Shown here in pieces: positions 20,995 to 30,206 of a stretch of 64,000 nucleotides of DNA. Origin of the DNA: Asticcacaulis machinosus (GTDB lineage: Bacteria > Pseudomonadota > Alphaproteobacteria > Caulobacterales > Caulobacteraceae); assembly GCF_028550435.1 (NCBI RefSeq), contig NZ_JAQQKV010000004.1, positions 62,001 through 126,000 on the forward strand, in the 5' to 3' direction. How positions within the stretch are numbered: the first letter of the stretch is position 1; each line of letters begins with the position of its first letter. The notes under the pieces were generated by a model. The model saw only the letters and a list, made by a program, of their open reading frames with translations, did not search any database and was not told where the DNA came from. The position numbers were made by a program, and so were the translations under genes.

Positions 20995-21864
20995 TTATGA
21001 TATTTTTTGCATCACCAGCGTGCACCAGGCGTCGCGGTGGATGCGGCGCACGACCTTAAAGCCATGTGACAGGTAGGCGCCCTTTACGAAACGTTCCTGC
21101 GTGCGCAGAAGGCCCGACAGAATGACGATCCCGCCCGGTTTCAGCGCGCCGCGGATTGAATGGGACAGACCAACCAGAGGCCGTGCTAAGATATTGGCGA
21201 ACACCAGATCATAGGGCGCGTCCTTGCGCACATCCTTGTGGTTTAAGCCATTGGCCCACACAAAGCGGGCCTTGGCCTGATTGAGTTTGGTGTTCTCATT
21301 GGAAATGCGCACGCTGATCGGGTCGATGTCGGTGCCGACCGCGAATTTTGTGCCGGTTTTGGCGGCCGCGATGGCCAGAACGCCGGTGCCTGCGCCGACA
21401 TCGAGCACGCGGCCAAAGCGGTGCTTTTTCAGCAGGTCGTTATAGGCCCACAGGCAGCCGACCGTGGTGCCGTGGTGACCGGTGCCAAAGGCGGCGCCCG
21501 CTTCGATACGCAGATTGACGGCGCTGAGTGGTTTTTTCCCACGATCATGGGCGCCATAGACAAAGAACCGGCCTGCGCGTACCGGCGGCAGACCCGACAG
21601 AGCCATAGCCAGCCAGTCGGCATCGGCCAGTTGTTCCGTCGTGAGTTTAAGGTCGGTGTAACCGGCCAAAACCTCTTGCAGCCGCTCAGACTCGTCCTCA
21701 GTCGTGGGGAAGGCGTCGATGCGCCAGATGTTTTTGTCCTCATCTTCCTCAAGGATGGAATAGGTCGCCCCTTCGAGGAAGGCGTCGTCGTCAATGGCGC
21801 TGGCTGCCGCTTCGGCAATGGCGCGCGGGCCACGGGCGACGATTTGCTGAGGATGGTAGGTCAT
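20995..21864 (-). CDS. prmA: Ribosomal protein L11 methyltransferase PrmA
   Basis: S-adenosylmethionine-dependent enzyme that trimethylates ribosomal protein L11. It has an N-terminal substrate-recognition domain, then the PrmA hallmark [14 protein letters not shown], the SAM-binding loop [13 protein letters not shown], the acidic DIDP and the catalytic-site-like motif FANILARPL. Length of 289 residues is typical. It is the first gene of a two-gene minus-strand unit with pepP. Confidence 0.93.
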   Translation of the reverse strand: MTYHPQQIVARGPRAIAEAAASAIDDDAFLEGATYSILEEDEDKNIWRIDAFPTTEDESERLQEVLAGYTDLKLTTEQLADADWLAMALSGLPPVRAGRFFVYGAHDRGKKPLSAVNLRIEAGAAFGTGHHGTTVGCLWAYNDLLKKHRFGRVLDVGAGTGVLAIAAAKTGTKFAVGTDIDPISVRISNENTKLNQAKARFVWANGLNHKDVRKDAPYDLVFANILARPLVGLSHSIRGALKPGGIVILSGLLRTQERFVKGAYLSHGFKVVRRIHRDAWCTLVMQKIS

Positions 21865-21960
21865 GGTGCTTTATGTTCTTTGTACGCAATTGATTAAGAT
21901 GGCAGAGTCAGATAGGCTAAGGAGATTCGACGACTGCGTTTGAGCGATGGGATAAGATTG

Positions 21961-22794
21961 ATGGCGAGAGCTACCACGAAAAAGACGACGACGGAAACAG
22001 AAATCCCGGCCGATGCCGGTGTAAAAAAGACCATCGCGCGTAAGGCTCCGGCCGTGAAGGCCCAAGTTAATGCGATGGCGGAAAAGACCGTGGCTGCGGC
22101 TGAGAAAACCGTCAAGACTGCCGCCAAGACCACAGCGGCAACCGCCAAAAAAGCAACTACGGCCGCCAAGACAACGGTCAAAAAGGCCGCTGCCGAAGTG
22201 AAGCCGATCGTTGCCGACGCTAAAAAGGCCGTGGTCGCTGAGGCTCAGAAAGTTTCCAAGGCTGCGGTCAAAACCGAAACCAAGGCGGCCAAGGTCGTGA
22301 AGTCTGCTGAAAAAACCGCTGAGAAAACCGTGAAAACGGCCACGAAAAAGGTTGAAGCTGCGGTGGCGGACGCCAAGAAAACGGCAACCAAGGCCGCCAA
22401 TAGCGCTGTAGCCAAGGCCAAGCCGGTCATCGCCAAGGCGAAAAAAGAGGCTGAAAAGGCGATCGACGCCGCTCAGGACAAGATCGACGACGCCATTAAG
22501 GCGGCGACGCCGGCCCTTGAAAAAGCTAAGGCTCAGGCCGAGAAGGTCATTGATGCGGTTGAAGATAAGGTCGACGACGCTGTAAAGGCGGCAACGCCTG
22601 CGATCAATGAAGCTAAGGCCAAGATCGAAGATGTGATTGACGACGCCAAGGCCAAAATTGATGAGGCCGCTAAGGCCGCCAAGCCGACGTTTGATAAAAT
22701 TGAAGCCAAGGTCGAAGAGGTTGCCGCTGAGGCCAAGGCGGCTGTCACGCAAAAGAAGCCCGGTTTCTGGGCACGTTTGTTCGGCAAAAAATAA
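21961..22794 (+). CDS. Lys/Ala-rich histone-H1-like protein with three 29-residue repeats
   Basis: Unrecognised gene of 277 residues, very rich in Ala and Lys. ATG at 21961 is preferred over TTG at 21940 (GGGATAAG precedes it). Residues 1-160 resemble histone H1-like tails (KKAT, KTA, KKV blocks). Residues 164-192, 193-221 and 222-250 are three tandem 29-residue copies of an acidic-basic amphipathic helix, each with KAAxP near its end. The C-terminus is KPGFWARLFGKK, a basic aromatic tail. It may bind DNA, a membrane or a granule surface. No signal peptide is seen. It has its own terminator. Confidence 0.75.
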   Translation: MARATTKKTTTETEIPADAGVKKTIARKAPAVKAQVNAMAEKTVAAAEKTVKTAAKTTAATAKKATTAAKTTVKKAAAEVKPIVADAKKAVVAEAQKVSKAAVKTETKAAKVVKSAEKTAEKTVKTATKKVEAAVADAKKTATKAANSAVAKAKPVIAKAKKEAEKAIDAAQDKIDDAIKAATPALEKAKAQAEKVIDAVEDKVDDAVKAATPAINEAKAKIEDVIDDAKAKIDEAAKAAKPTFDKIEAKVEEVAAEAKAAVTQKKPGFWARLFGKK

Positions 22795-22821
22795 GCCCGC
22801 CAGGCACTCTGAATATTTTCA

Positions 22822-22850
22822 GAAGGGCGGGACCGGTTCCCGCCCTTTTT
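22822..22850 (+). terminator. Rho-independent terminator
   Basis: A 10-bp stem (AAGGGCGGGA with TCCCGCCCTT, 5-nt loop CCGGT) is followed by TTT. It lies 28 bases after the Lys/Ala-rich gene. Confidence 0.9.
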
Positions 22851-22907
22851 GATGTCATAAACTGACACACGGGCGTGGCAATATAAGCTTAAGACGCCCA
22901 CAGGTTT

Positions 22908-24800
22908 ATGATGATACTCACGCCCCTTTTTAATTTTTTCGAAAGCCTGATCAAACCGTTCCGGGACTATCCGGCGGTGACGCCGCCCACGACGGTGCGG
23001 GGCTTTTTCACCCACTTTCTGCGTCAGGTCTGGCCGGTCTTTGCGGTACTGCTGGTGGTGGGCTTAGCCTTCACCCTCACCGAAGTGATGGTGTTTCAAT
23101 ATATGGCGCGGGTCATCGACATACTGACCCATGCCGATCAGGCCAGACTGTGGGCTGAGCATGGCCGTGAATTCATCATCATGCTGCTGGTGCTGGGGGT
23201 TTTGTCACCCGCGCTTTTGGGCTTACATTCGCTGATCCTGCAACAGGCGATCGCCACAAATCTGCCGACCCTGATCCGCTGGCAGTCGCACCGCCATGTC
23301 GTGCGTCAATCCTTGAGCTTTTTCAGCAATGACTATGCCGGGCGGGTGGCCTCTAAGGTGGTCGATACGGCGTCTTCGATACGCAATACACTGGTGACCC
23401 TGTGCGATACGTTTTTGTACGTCATCGTCTATTTCACCAGCGCGATCGTGCTGTTTTTCAGCGCCGATCCGCGACTGGTTCTGCCGGTGGTCATCTGGAT
23501 GGCGCTGTATGTCCTGATGTGCCTGCGCTTTGTGCCCAGACTGTCAAAGGCCTCCGAAGAAGGCTCAGAGGCGCGCTCATCGCTGGTTGGGCGGGTGGTT
23601 GACAGTTATACCAATATCCAGACGGTCAAGCTGTTTGCCAATACCCGCCGCGAAGACGACTATGTGCGTGATGCCCTCGATTTCAATGGCAAGAAATGGC
23701 AGGTCCAGCAGCGCCTGATCACCACACTCGATATCGGGGTGGCGGTGCTCAATGCCAGTCTGCTGGTCTCGACGGGTGTGCTGGCGGTGTGGCTGTGGAG
23801 TTCGGGCAGCATCAGCGTCGGCGCTATTGCTCTGGTCGGCGCCCTGACCCAGAGGCTTTTGAACATGTCCGGCTGGGTGATGTTTCAGGTGACCAGCTTG
23901 TTTGAAAACATCGGCACGGTGCAGAACGGCATGGAAACCATCTCTCGTAACCATAGCGTTGTGGATGCGAATGATGCCCGCGAACTGAATGTTTCGCGCG
24001 GTGAAATCCGCTTTGAGGACGTCGAGTTCGGCTATGGCGAAAGCGGCCGGCCGGCGCTGAATGGTATCAATCTTACTATAGCACCGGGTGAAAAGATCGG
24101 GCTGGTCGGGCCGTCAGGGGCGGGTAAGTCGACCTTGGTAAACCTGTTTCTGCGGCTCTATGACCTGACCGGTGGGCGCATCCTGATCGACGGGCAGGAC
24201 ATATCTGCGGTCACGCAGGAAAGCCTGCGCAGCCATATTGGTATGGTGACGCAGGATACCTCCCTGCTGCACCGCTCGATCCGCGACAATATCGGCTATG
24301 CCCGTCAGGGCGCCAGCGATGACGACATCATGGAGGCGGCCGCCCGTGCCCATGCGGCCAGCTTTATACCGGCTCTGGTCGACTCCAAAGGGCGGACGGG
24401 TCTTGAGGCCCATGTGGGGGAGCGCGGCGTCAAACTGTCGGGTGGTCAGCGTCAGCGTATCGCCATTGCGCGGGTGCTGCTTAAAAATGCGCCCATGCTG
24501 GTGCTGGATGAAGCGACCTCTGCGCTTGATTCCGAGGTCGAAGCCGCCATTCAGGACAGCCTGATTGACCTTATGGCCGGCAAGACGGTGATTGCCATCG
24601 CCCACCGTCTCAGCACCATTGCGCGTATGGACCGGCTGGTGGTCATGGATGGCGGGCAGATCGTGGAGACCGGTACGCACGCCGAACTGATCGCGTCAAA
24701 TGGTCTTTATGCTAGATTATGGGCGCGTCAGACCGGCGGCTTTATTGCCGAGGATGTGGCGGTGAAAACGCCGGACCTAGAGCTTACGGAACATGACTAG
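22908..24800 (+). CDS. ABC exporter, fused permease and ATPase
   Basis: Half-size ABC exporter of 630 residues; homologues export lipids, peptides or drugs as dimers. The N-terminal part has about six transmembrane helices (first about 45-70). The ATPase has Walker A GPSGAGKST, a Q-loop (MVTQDTS), signature LSGGQRQR, Walker B MLVLDEATSALD and the H-loop IAHRLS. A 40-residue cytoplasmic N-terminal extension precedes the first helix. Its last 24 bases overlap the convergent GNAT gene. Substrate is unknown. Confidence 0.9.
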   Translation: MMILTPLFNFFESLIKPFRDYPAVTPPTTVRGFFTHFLRQVWPVFAVLLVVGLAFTLTEVMVFQYMARVIDILTHADQARLWAEHGREFIIMLLVLGVLSPALLGLHSLILQQAIATNLPTLIRWQSHRHVVRQSLSFFSNDYAGRVASKVVDTASSIRNTLVTLCDTFLYVIVYFTSAIVLFFSADPRLVLPVVIWMALYVLMCLRFVPRLSKASEEGSEARSSLVGRVVDSYTNIQTVKLFANTRREDDYVRDALDFNGKKWQVQQRLITTLDIGVAVLNASLLVSTGVLAVWLWSSGSISVGAIALVGALTQRLLNMSGWVMFQVTSLFENIGTVQNGMETISRNHSVVDANDARELNVSRGEIRFEDVEFGYGESGRPALNGINLTIAPGEKIGLVGPSGAGKSTLVNLFLRLYDLTGGRILIDGQDISAVTQESLRSHIGMVTQDTSLLHRSIRDNIGYARQGASDDDIMEAAARAHAASFIPALVDSKGRTGLEAHVGERGVKLSGGQRQRIAIARVLLKNAPMLVLDEATSALDSEVEAAIQDSLIDLMAGKTVIAIAHRLSTIARMDRLVVMDGGQIVETGTHAELIASNGLYARLWARQTGGFIAEDVAVKTPDLELTEHD

Positions 24801-25259
24801 GGCATCGACCAGGCCCTCGGTCGGGTGGTCGAAGGCGTCCGGCAGGCGGGTCAGGGTCTGAAAACCCAGCCCGTGCCATAGCGCCACGGCGCGGCTGTTG
24901 GTTGAAACCACAAAATTGAACTGCATGGCGGCAAAGCTCATGTCTTTGGCAACCTCTAGCGAGTGCTGGCACATGGCCCGCGCCACGCCTTTACCGGTGG
25001 CCTGAGCGGCGGTCATATAGCCGCAGTTGGCGACATGGCTGCCGCCGCCTTTCTGGTTGGCTTTAAGGTAATAGGTGCCCAAAATCTGCCCGTCATCTTC
25101 CGCCACAAACGTATGATGGCCGTCGGCAAACCAGTAGCTTAAGGCCTGCTCGCGCGACCAGTCGCGGGGCAGGGCGTAGGTGTCTCCGGCGCGGATGACA
25201 GGTTCAAGGATTGACCAGATGGCGTCATGGTCAGCGGCGGTGGCGGTACGAATAATCAT
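24777..25259 (-). CDS. GNAT family N-acetyltransferase
   Basis: Acetyl-CoA-dependent acetyltransferase of 160 residues resembling the phosphinothricin/MnaT subgroup. The motif A region is YMTAAQATGKGVARAMCQHSLEVA with the acetyl-CoA loop QATGKG, and the C-terminal motif is NSRAVALWHGLGF. The substrate cannot be predicted. Its 3' end overlaps the ABC exporter gene by 24 bases, tail to tail. Confidence 0.85.
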   Translation of the reverse strand: MIIRTATAADHDAIWSILEPVIRAGDTYALPRDWSREQALSYWFADGHHTFVAEDDGQILGTYYLKANQKGGGSHVANCGYMTAAQATGKGVARAMCQHSLEVAKDMSFAAMQFNFVVSTNSRAVALWHGLGFQTLTRLPDAFDHPTEGLVDALVMFRKL

Positions 25260-25297
25260 ACCCGCCAGATAAGGCGACTTACTGCATCAAACAAGGC

Positions 25298-25486
25298 CTA
25301 GCTGAGGCGAAGACGTAAAGACTCCGCCGTCAGTGACAACATTTCGCGTAAATTGTCTTCGTCAACCTCATCGACTTCCATGACCATGCGGGTCATTTCG
25401 TCGTTAAGCAGGTCGTCAAGAGTCAGGTCGGGAATAATCGAGTGGCGGGTGGCGGTGGAGCGCTTAATGGCAGGGGTTCCCAGCAT
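25298..25486 (-). CDS. Small acidic protein of unknown function (62 aa)
   Basis: The frame is open further upstream to 25624, but AAGGAGG just before the ATG at 25486 decides the start. The protein is acidic in the middle (LTLDDLLNDEMTRMVMEVDEVDEDNLREML) with a short basic N-terminus and ends SLRLRLS. It shows no signal peptide or membrane segment. I do not recognise a family. The excellent ribosome-binding site supports real translation. Confidence 0.6.
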   Translation of the reverse strand: MLGTPAIKRSTATRHSIIPDLTLDDLLNDEMTRMVMEVDEVDEDNLREMLSLTAESLRLRLS

Positions 25487-25852
25487 GTCGGCCTCCTTCT
25501 TATGAGGTGTGTCTAATAAAGCGCCGACAGGGTGTGATGTCCCTGTGAACGCGAACGGATCAGAATAGGTGTCGATCTCATCATATCGCAATTGAGAATT
25601 ATTCGCAATATAGCTCATCGGCATTTATCCCTTACGGTTTCGGGGTGCGGTTTTAAGGCTGCAGGCTCTAAACGCTTAAGGTTATAAAAGAATTTTGTAT
25701 CGTTCTGATGATAGTTGGGCATATAGGCAGCGCTTTGGCGTTTCCCAAGGGCTGCTGCAAAGTCTTTTAGACATTTTTTATGGCCGGAGTTTGACCGGTG
25801 TTTGGTACACCTTACCATAATTGCGTCATAACACAACGTGCAGGGGAACATT
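25487..25852. other. Intergenic region between divergent genes
   Basis: About 366 bases with visibly lower G+C than the neighbours. It contains promoters for two divergent genes. A weak TTGACC ... CATAAT pair about 50 bases before the Pr6Pr start is the only promoter-like element seen. Open frames crossing it on the minus strand lack ribosome-binding sites. Confidence 0.4.
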
Positions 25853-26485
25853 ATGAAACGCGTCATAACCGTTAGCGGGCTTGGGGTTGGGGCCATATCC
25901 CTGTGCGTTCAACTTTTTTTGACTATTTCGTCAAGATTAGTGAATGGCGATAACCTATTGGACGCTTTCATTTTCTTTATCAGTTTCTTCACCATACTGA
26001 CGAATTTGGTGTTGGTTCTGATCTATGCGTCGGCGCTGTTTAAGGGGCGCTGGCTGGAGGGGTTCAGGCGCGACGGGGTACGCGCTATGATGGCCGGAAT
26101 CATGACCTTGGTTATGATATTCTACCATTTCATGCTGGCGAATAGCTGGAACCCTCAAGGGTGGTTCAAGGTCTGCGACATCGCGCTGCACTATGTGACG
26201 CCTATCATTTATCTGGCGTGGTGGACGGGTGTGCAACCGCATGGCAGCGTCAGATTTCGCGATATCCCGGCGATGTTTATACCGGCGGCCATCTATGTGG
26301 CCTACGTAATGATCCGTGGCGCGATCACCAAGATTTACCCATATGCCGTTTTTGACGCGCATACGTTGGGATATGGGGCGGTAGTGGTCAATATCGCCGG
26401 CTTGATAGTGTTTACAGGCGTTTTGTTTGCCGTCGTTGTTCTGGCAGACCGGATATTAGGTCGCCGCGCGCCCCAGATGTCCTAA
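25853..26485 (+). CDS. Pr6Pr-family multipass membrane protein
   Basis: Integral membrane protein of 210 residues with six hydrophobic segments, matching the Pr6Pr (FAR-17a/AIG1-like) pattern: a FFTILTN motif in helix 2, HY(V/I)TPIxYLxWW in helix 4 and a PYAVFDAHTLGYG loop before the last helix. ATG at 25853 is chosen because AGGGG lies 7 bases upstream. Function is unknown. The last 30 bases overlap the convergent hisN gene. Confidence 0.8.
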   Translation: MKRVITVSGLGVGAISLCVQLFLTISSRLVNGDNLLDAFIFFISFFTILTNLVLVLIYASALFKGRWLEGFRRDGVRAMMAGIMTLVMIFYHFMLANSWNPQGWFKVCDIALHYVTPIIYLAWWTGVQPHGSVRFRDIPAMFIPAAIYVAYVMIRGAITKIYPYAVFDAHTLGYGAVVVNIAGLIVFTGVLFAVVVLADRILGRRAPQMS

Positions 26486-27292
26486 GGCTTCATTCCGCAC
26501 GGCTGTGCTGCCAGACGCGATCACCTGACCGCCGTAGCCACCGACGGGTTTGCCGTGCCAGTTGGTAACCGTGCCGCCGGCGTTTTCAATCACCGGAATA
26601 ATCGCGTCGATATCCCAGGCCATCAGGCCGGTTTCAAGAGCGATGTCCATTGTCCCTTGGGCGACCATCGCAAAGGCATAGGCGTCGCAGCCATAGCGCG
26701 CGAGACGGGCCGCACTTCGTAATGAACCGAACGCATCGGCCTCAATGCCTTTGAACAGGAAGGGGTCGGTGGTGCCGAGCGTTGCGGCGGATAGTGTGCC
26801 GCAATCGCGCACTTTCAGCGTTGTTTCACCAGAGGCGGTGATCAGACGGGAGCCGAGATTGGGGCTGCCGATAAAAATTTCACCTAAGAACGGTTGGGCA
26901 ATCAGTCCCACGACCGGACGATTATGGTGGCGCAGACCGATCAGGGTCGTCCACAGCGGCAGGCCGGAAATAAAGGCGCGTGTGCCGTCAATAGGATCAA
27001 GAACCCAGACGAACTCGGCGTCGGGTTGATGCTCGCCATATTCTTCGCCGATCACGCCGTGGTCAGGGAAATGTTCCGAAATGAGTGCTCGGATGGCGCG
27101 TTCAGCCCCTTTGTCGGCTTCGGTGACCGGATCAAAGCCCTTATCCAGCTTGTTATCGGCCCCTAGCGACAGGGTGCGAAACAGCGGCAGCGAAATCTGC
27201 GCGGCGGCGGCGGCGAGGGTCTGGGCAAAGGCGTCCAGATGATCAAAGTCCGGGGTTTTTGTCATGACGCAAGGCTTAAAGCCAGTTGCCAT
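26456..27292 (-). CDS. hisN: Histidinol-phosphatase, inositol monophosphatase family (HisN)
   Basis: Dephosphorylates histidinol phosphate, step eight of histidine synthesis. Metal sites are GEEYGE, DPIDGTRAF and WDIDA, and IIPVIENAGG follows as in HisN enzymes. The start is uncertain: ATG at 27292 (278 residues) or ATG at 27265 (269 residues), neither with a clear Shine-Dalgarno. The his operon at 43.7-51.4 kb carries no phosphatase domain on HisB, so this unlinked gene would complete the pathway. A related inositol-phosphatase role cannot be excluded. Confidence 0.8.
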   Translation of the reverse strand: MATGFKPCVMTKTPDFDHLDAFAQTLAAAAAQISLPLFRTLSLGADNKLDKGFDPVTEADKGAERAIRALISEHFPDHGVIGEEYGEHQPDAEFVWVLDPIDGTRAFISGLPLWTTLIGLRHHNRPVVGLIAQPFLGEIFIGSPNLGSRLITASGETTLKVRDCGTLSAATLGTTDPFLFKGIEADAFGSLRSAARLARYGCDAYAFAMVAQGTMDIALETGLMAWDIDAIIPVIENAGGTVTNWHGKPVGGYGGQVIASGSTAVRNEALGHLGRAAT

Positions 27293-27399
27293 GTCCGTCC
27301 AGTCGGAAAGTGATCATCCGGACGCTCTGCGACCAGAAGGGTAGTGTTTAGAGCAAGCACCGCTGCCACTGCACATAAATTTTAAGGTGGTCAGAACCT

Positions 27400-27419
27400 C
27401 CAAATCCTTTAGGATTTGG
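27400..27419. repeat. 20-bp near-perfect palindrome
   Basis: CCAAATCCT and AGGATTTGG are 9-base inverted arms around TT. No T-run follows on either strand, so it is more like an operator than a terminator. It lies between the 3' end of the XRE gene and the 5' end of hisN, which are on the same strand, and so could control hisN. Confidence 0.4.
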
Positions 27420-27502
27420 CAAGTGCGACCGCACGCCCGAACTTATGTGAGGAAAGCCTTAGCGGCGTTTGAGCGTTATTGCGCTCAACGAGCGCAAAAA
27501 AA

Positions 27503-27886
27503 TCAAGCCGCCTGATCGCTTTCGCCGTTGAGCGACTTGGCCAGATCCAGCAGGCGACGGCGCGGACGCTCCGACAGGCGATAGTAGGCCTGAATGAGGT
27601 CGAGGGTTTCCTTGCGCGAAAACACTTCGATGCCTTCATTCTGAACCGCAGCGACTTCGGTGCGGTCGTCGGACAGGCCGTCATAGAAATAGTTGATCGG
27701 GGTTTCCAGAGCCTTGGCCAGTTGGAACAGGCGGGCCGCCGAAATGCGGTTGGCGCCACATTCATATTTCTGGATTTGCTGGAAGCGGATGCCGACGGCC
27801 AGCGCCAGTTGTTGCTGGGTCAGGCCGAGCAGGCGGCGGCGGCGGCGCAGACGTTTGCCGAGGTGCAGGTCGATATCAGTAGCCAT
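27503..27886 (-). CDS. XRE-family helix-turn-helix regulator
   Basis: Small DNA-binding regulator of 127 residues. ATG at 27886 is chosen because AAGGGGAA lies about 7 bases upstream; an upstream frame extension to 28009 has no such support. The HTH (RRRRRLLGLTQQQLALAVGIRFQQIQKYECGANRIS) is at about 12-50, then a short helical tail with RPRRRLLDLAKSL. Homologues occur widely in alphaproteobacteria. Targets are unknown. Its promoter region contains CTATCCACA (28071-28079), 8 of 9 to a DnaA box. Confidence 0.82.
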   Translation of the reverse strand: MATDIDLHLGKRLRRRRRLLGLTQQQLALAVGIRFQQIQKYECGANRISAARLFQLAKALETPINYFYDGLSDDRTEVAAVQNEGIEVFSRKETLDLIQAYYRLSERPRRRLLDLAKSLNGESDQAA

Positions 27887-28121
27887 AATAATTCCCCTTC
27901 TGGTCAGGATTGGCTGTTGAAATTCACTTATTCCGCGTTCCGTTTCGGGACGCTTCGTAGTGTGAGTTTCAAGCTTCGTGCCAGAGGCGAAGTCACAGGC
28001 GCGAGACACCTATGGGGGAGTATTGGGTGGGGCCGTACAGTGTGAGGGCATGTGAAAAGTGGTGATAACCCTATCCACATCAAATTGACTGACCGTCGCC
28101 GCACGCAACAAAAAGGGGGCA

Positions 28122-28147
28122 ACAAAAAAGGGGCCATAAGGCCCCTT
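28122..28147 (-). terminator. Rho-independent terminator after rcdA
   Basis: On the minus strand AAGGGGCC-TTAT-GGCCCCTT is followed by TTTTGT. It lies 24 bases beyond the rcdA stop. Confidence 0.9.
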
Positions 28148-28170
28148 GTTCATTTCGGTACGTGCTCTGC

Positions 28171-28698
28171 TTACTGGCGCGTTTCGGTGGCGGCACCAAA
28201 GGCGTTCTGCAGAAGCTGCATCTGGCTCAGAACCTGATTAACCGCAGGTGTTTCAGCTTCGCCGTCAATAAACATACGCTTATCCATGTGCGAGATACGC
28301 TCATAAAGACGATTGGCGCGATCCAGCAGGGTGATCAGGCCTTCGGGCATCTTTTCGGTGGCATCACCGGAATTGCCCTGAACCGGGCTCAGGCGATAGC
28401 GTTCCTCACAGGCATCGACGGCTTCCATATCACCTTCGCGCACAGCGCGCTGCACCAGAAGCCAGGAGGCAATCTGCATCAGGCGGGTGGTCAGGCGCAT
28501 GCTTTCACCGGCATAGGCAAGAGCGTCTTCGCGGTTGAGCAGACGGCTGTCACGGCGGCCGTCTCCATCCAGATAGGCGGCGGTCTCTTCGACCAGGGCC
28601 ATACCTTCTTTAAAGGTCCTGTCAAACAGATCTGAGCGGGCAAAATCACGCACGATTTCAACGCGCTGGACTATCTGTGTGGCGACACTATCTGACAT
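28171..28698 (-). CDS. rcdA: RcdA, regulator of CtrA degradation (DUF1465)
   Basis: Adaptor that helps ClpXP degrade CtrA and other cell-cycle proteins in Caulobacterales. The protein is a helical bundle of 175 residues with the DUF1465 segments FARSDLFDRTFKEGMALVEETAAYLDG, RLTTRLMQIASWLLVQRAV and LLDRANRLYERISHMD. The C-terminal tail is short. The neighbours DUF1192 and an NAD(P)H:quinone oxidoreductase accompany DUF1465 genes in this group (recalled, not checked). ATG at 28698 is used; a second ATG directly precedes it. A terminator follows. Confidence 0.85.
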   Translation of the reverse strand: MSDSVATQIVQRVEIVRDFARSDLFDRTFKEGMALVEETAAYLDGDGRRDSRLLNREDALAYAGESMRLTTRLMQIASWLLVQRAVREGDMEAVDACEERYRLSPVQGNSGDATEKMPEGLITLLDRANRLYERISHMDKRMFIDGEAETPAVNQVLSQMQLLQNAFGAATETRQ

Positions 28699-28853
28699 CA
28701 AAAGACTGCCTTCAAATAAATGTAGGGCGAACCCGTACTACGCTTAACCATAATAGCCATGCGAACCATATCATGCCCCGCTGGCCTTGTCTCAAATGTG
28801 TTTTGCAACCCCCGTGCCATGCCCGTGACCGCAGATGTTACTGTTCGGAGTCT

Positions 28854-29072
28854 CTACCCCTTGAAGGAGAAAAGCGCATCCGCCGCCGAGCGCTGGCTTT
28901 TTTTGGCAGTCAGGGCCTGACGTGTGCGCCCGATTTCAGCCTCAAGGGCTTCGATGCGGGCGGTCAGATCTTCGACACTGAACGGATCGAGATCTTCCCG
29001 AAACAGATTGCCCGCAAGGCCTTTCAGCCCCTCCAGCGTCCGCGGTTCAGCCGGAACGTCATCGTCTATCAT
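28854..29072 (-). CDS. DUF1192 family small protein
   Basis: Protein of 72 residues. The N-terminus is acidic, followed by EPRTLEGLKGLAGNLFREDLDPFSVEDLTARIEALEAEIGRTRQAL, the DUF1192 pattern with an SVEEL-type helix and a short coiled coil. It ends ADALFSFKG. Function is unknown. It lies upstream of rcdA on the same strand. Confidence 0.82.
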   Translation of the reverse strand: MIDDDVPAEPRTLEGLKGLAGNLFREDLDPFSVEDLTARIEALEAEIGRTRQALTAKKSQRSAADALFSFKG

Positions 29073-29202
29073 AGGCTGTCTCCCCGTATTTTTTGGCCAA
29101 GGCTAAGATCGAAAAACTGGGATCGGTTGAATATGAACCCTATGTGATTATGATCATCATCAAACCCGTATCAGGCGAAGATTGCAAGGAAAACGAATCA
29201 GC

Positions 29203-30195
29203 ATGGATGTGATTCAGGTGAACAATGACGGGAAAAGTCCGTATGATCTTATTAAGGCCGAAGCGCCCCGTCCTGATACGCCCGCGGGGCATGTCCTGAT
29301 ACGGGTCAGCCATGCCGGGGTGAACCGTCCCGATATTCTACAACGCATCGGCGTCTATCCGCCGCCTATGGGAGCGTCATCTATATTAGGGCTTGAGGTT
29401 TCGGGCTATATCGAGAGCCTGAACCTGAGTGATGAAGAGGCCCGTCTGCTGGGCTGGAAGCTGGGCGATAAGGTCTGTGCACTGACCAATGGCGGGGGGT
29501 ATGCTGAGTTCGTCAGCGTCGATGCCCGTCATCTTTTACCCATTCCCAAAGGTCTTACGATGGCAGAGGCCGCGACCCTGCCGGAAGTGTCGCTTACCGT
29601 CTATGCCAATATGGTCGAAGGCGGAGGCTTAAAAGCGGGTGAGACGGTACTCATCCACGGTGGCAATTCCGGTATAGGCTCTATGGCGATCCAGATGGCC
29701 AAGGGGATGGGGGCCAAAGTCATCACCACGGTACGCGGCGCGGATAAGGCGCAGGCGGTGGCGGCCTTCGGGGCCGATCTGGTCATTGATGCGACGGCGG
29801 GGGATTTCGTCGAAGGCGTGAAGGCGTTCGGCGGGGCGGATGTGGTTATTGATATCGTGGGTGGTGATTATACTGACCGGAATCTGATCTGCCTGAAACC
29901 CAAAGGGCGTCTGGTTCAGGTCGGCGTTGGCGCGGGCTCAAAGGTCACGCTGGATCTGTTTCGCATCATGCAAAAGCAGTTGATCTTAACCGGATCGACG
30001 CTCAGGCCACGCTCGGCCGATGAGAAAGCCCGCCTCAGCCATGCCGTGCGCGATCAGGTCTGGCCCCTGATTGACGCGGGTCAGATAAAAACCGTTGTCG
30101 AAAAGGAATTTAGCCTTGATAAGGCGGGCGAAGCTCACGCCTGGCTGGAGGCCGGGCAGCATGTCGGTAAGGTCGTGCTTAAAATCGGCGGGTAA
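29203..30195 (+). CDS. NAD(P)H:quinone oxidoreductase, zinc-free MDR family (PIG3-like)
   Basis: Medium-chain reductase of 330 residues that reduces quinones with NADPH. Visible are the AGVNRPDILQRIGVYPPPMG substrate loop of the PIG3 group, GLEVSGYI, the Rossmann loop IHGGNSGIGSMAIQ and the C-terminal HVGKVVLK. Zinc-ligand cysteines of alcohol dehydrogenases are absent. ATG at 29203 is chosen over a TTG at 29182; AAGGA lies 12 bases upstream. It is divergent from DUF1192/rcdA and precedes a small gene by 11 bases. Confidence 0.88.
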   Translation: MDVIQVNNDGKSPYDLIKAEAPRPDTPAGHVLIRVSHAGVNRPDILQRIGVYPPPMGASSILGLEVSGYIESLNLSDEEARLLGWKLGDKVCALTNGGGYAEFVSVDARHLLPIPKGLTMAEAATLPEVSLTVYANMVEGGGLKAGETVLIHGGNSGIGSMAIQMAKGMGAKVITTVRGADKAQAVAAFGADLVIDATAGDFVEGVKAFGGADVVIDIVGGDYTDRNLICLKPKGRLVQVGVGAGSKVTLDLFRIMQKQLILTGSTLRPRSADEKARLSHAVRDQVWPLIDAGQIKTVVEKEFSLDKAGEAHAWLEAGQHVGKVVLKIGG

Positions 30196-30206
30196 AAGGA
30201 CATAAC

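Noticed and set aside
21871-22752. 293-residue Gly/Leu-rich minus-strand frame
   Set aside because: It is the complement of the Lys/Ala-rich gene; its apparent repeats reflect those of the sense protein.
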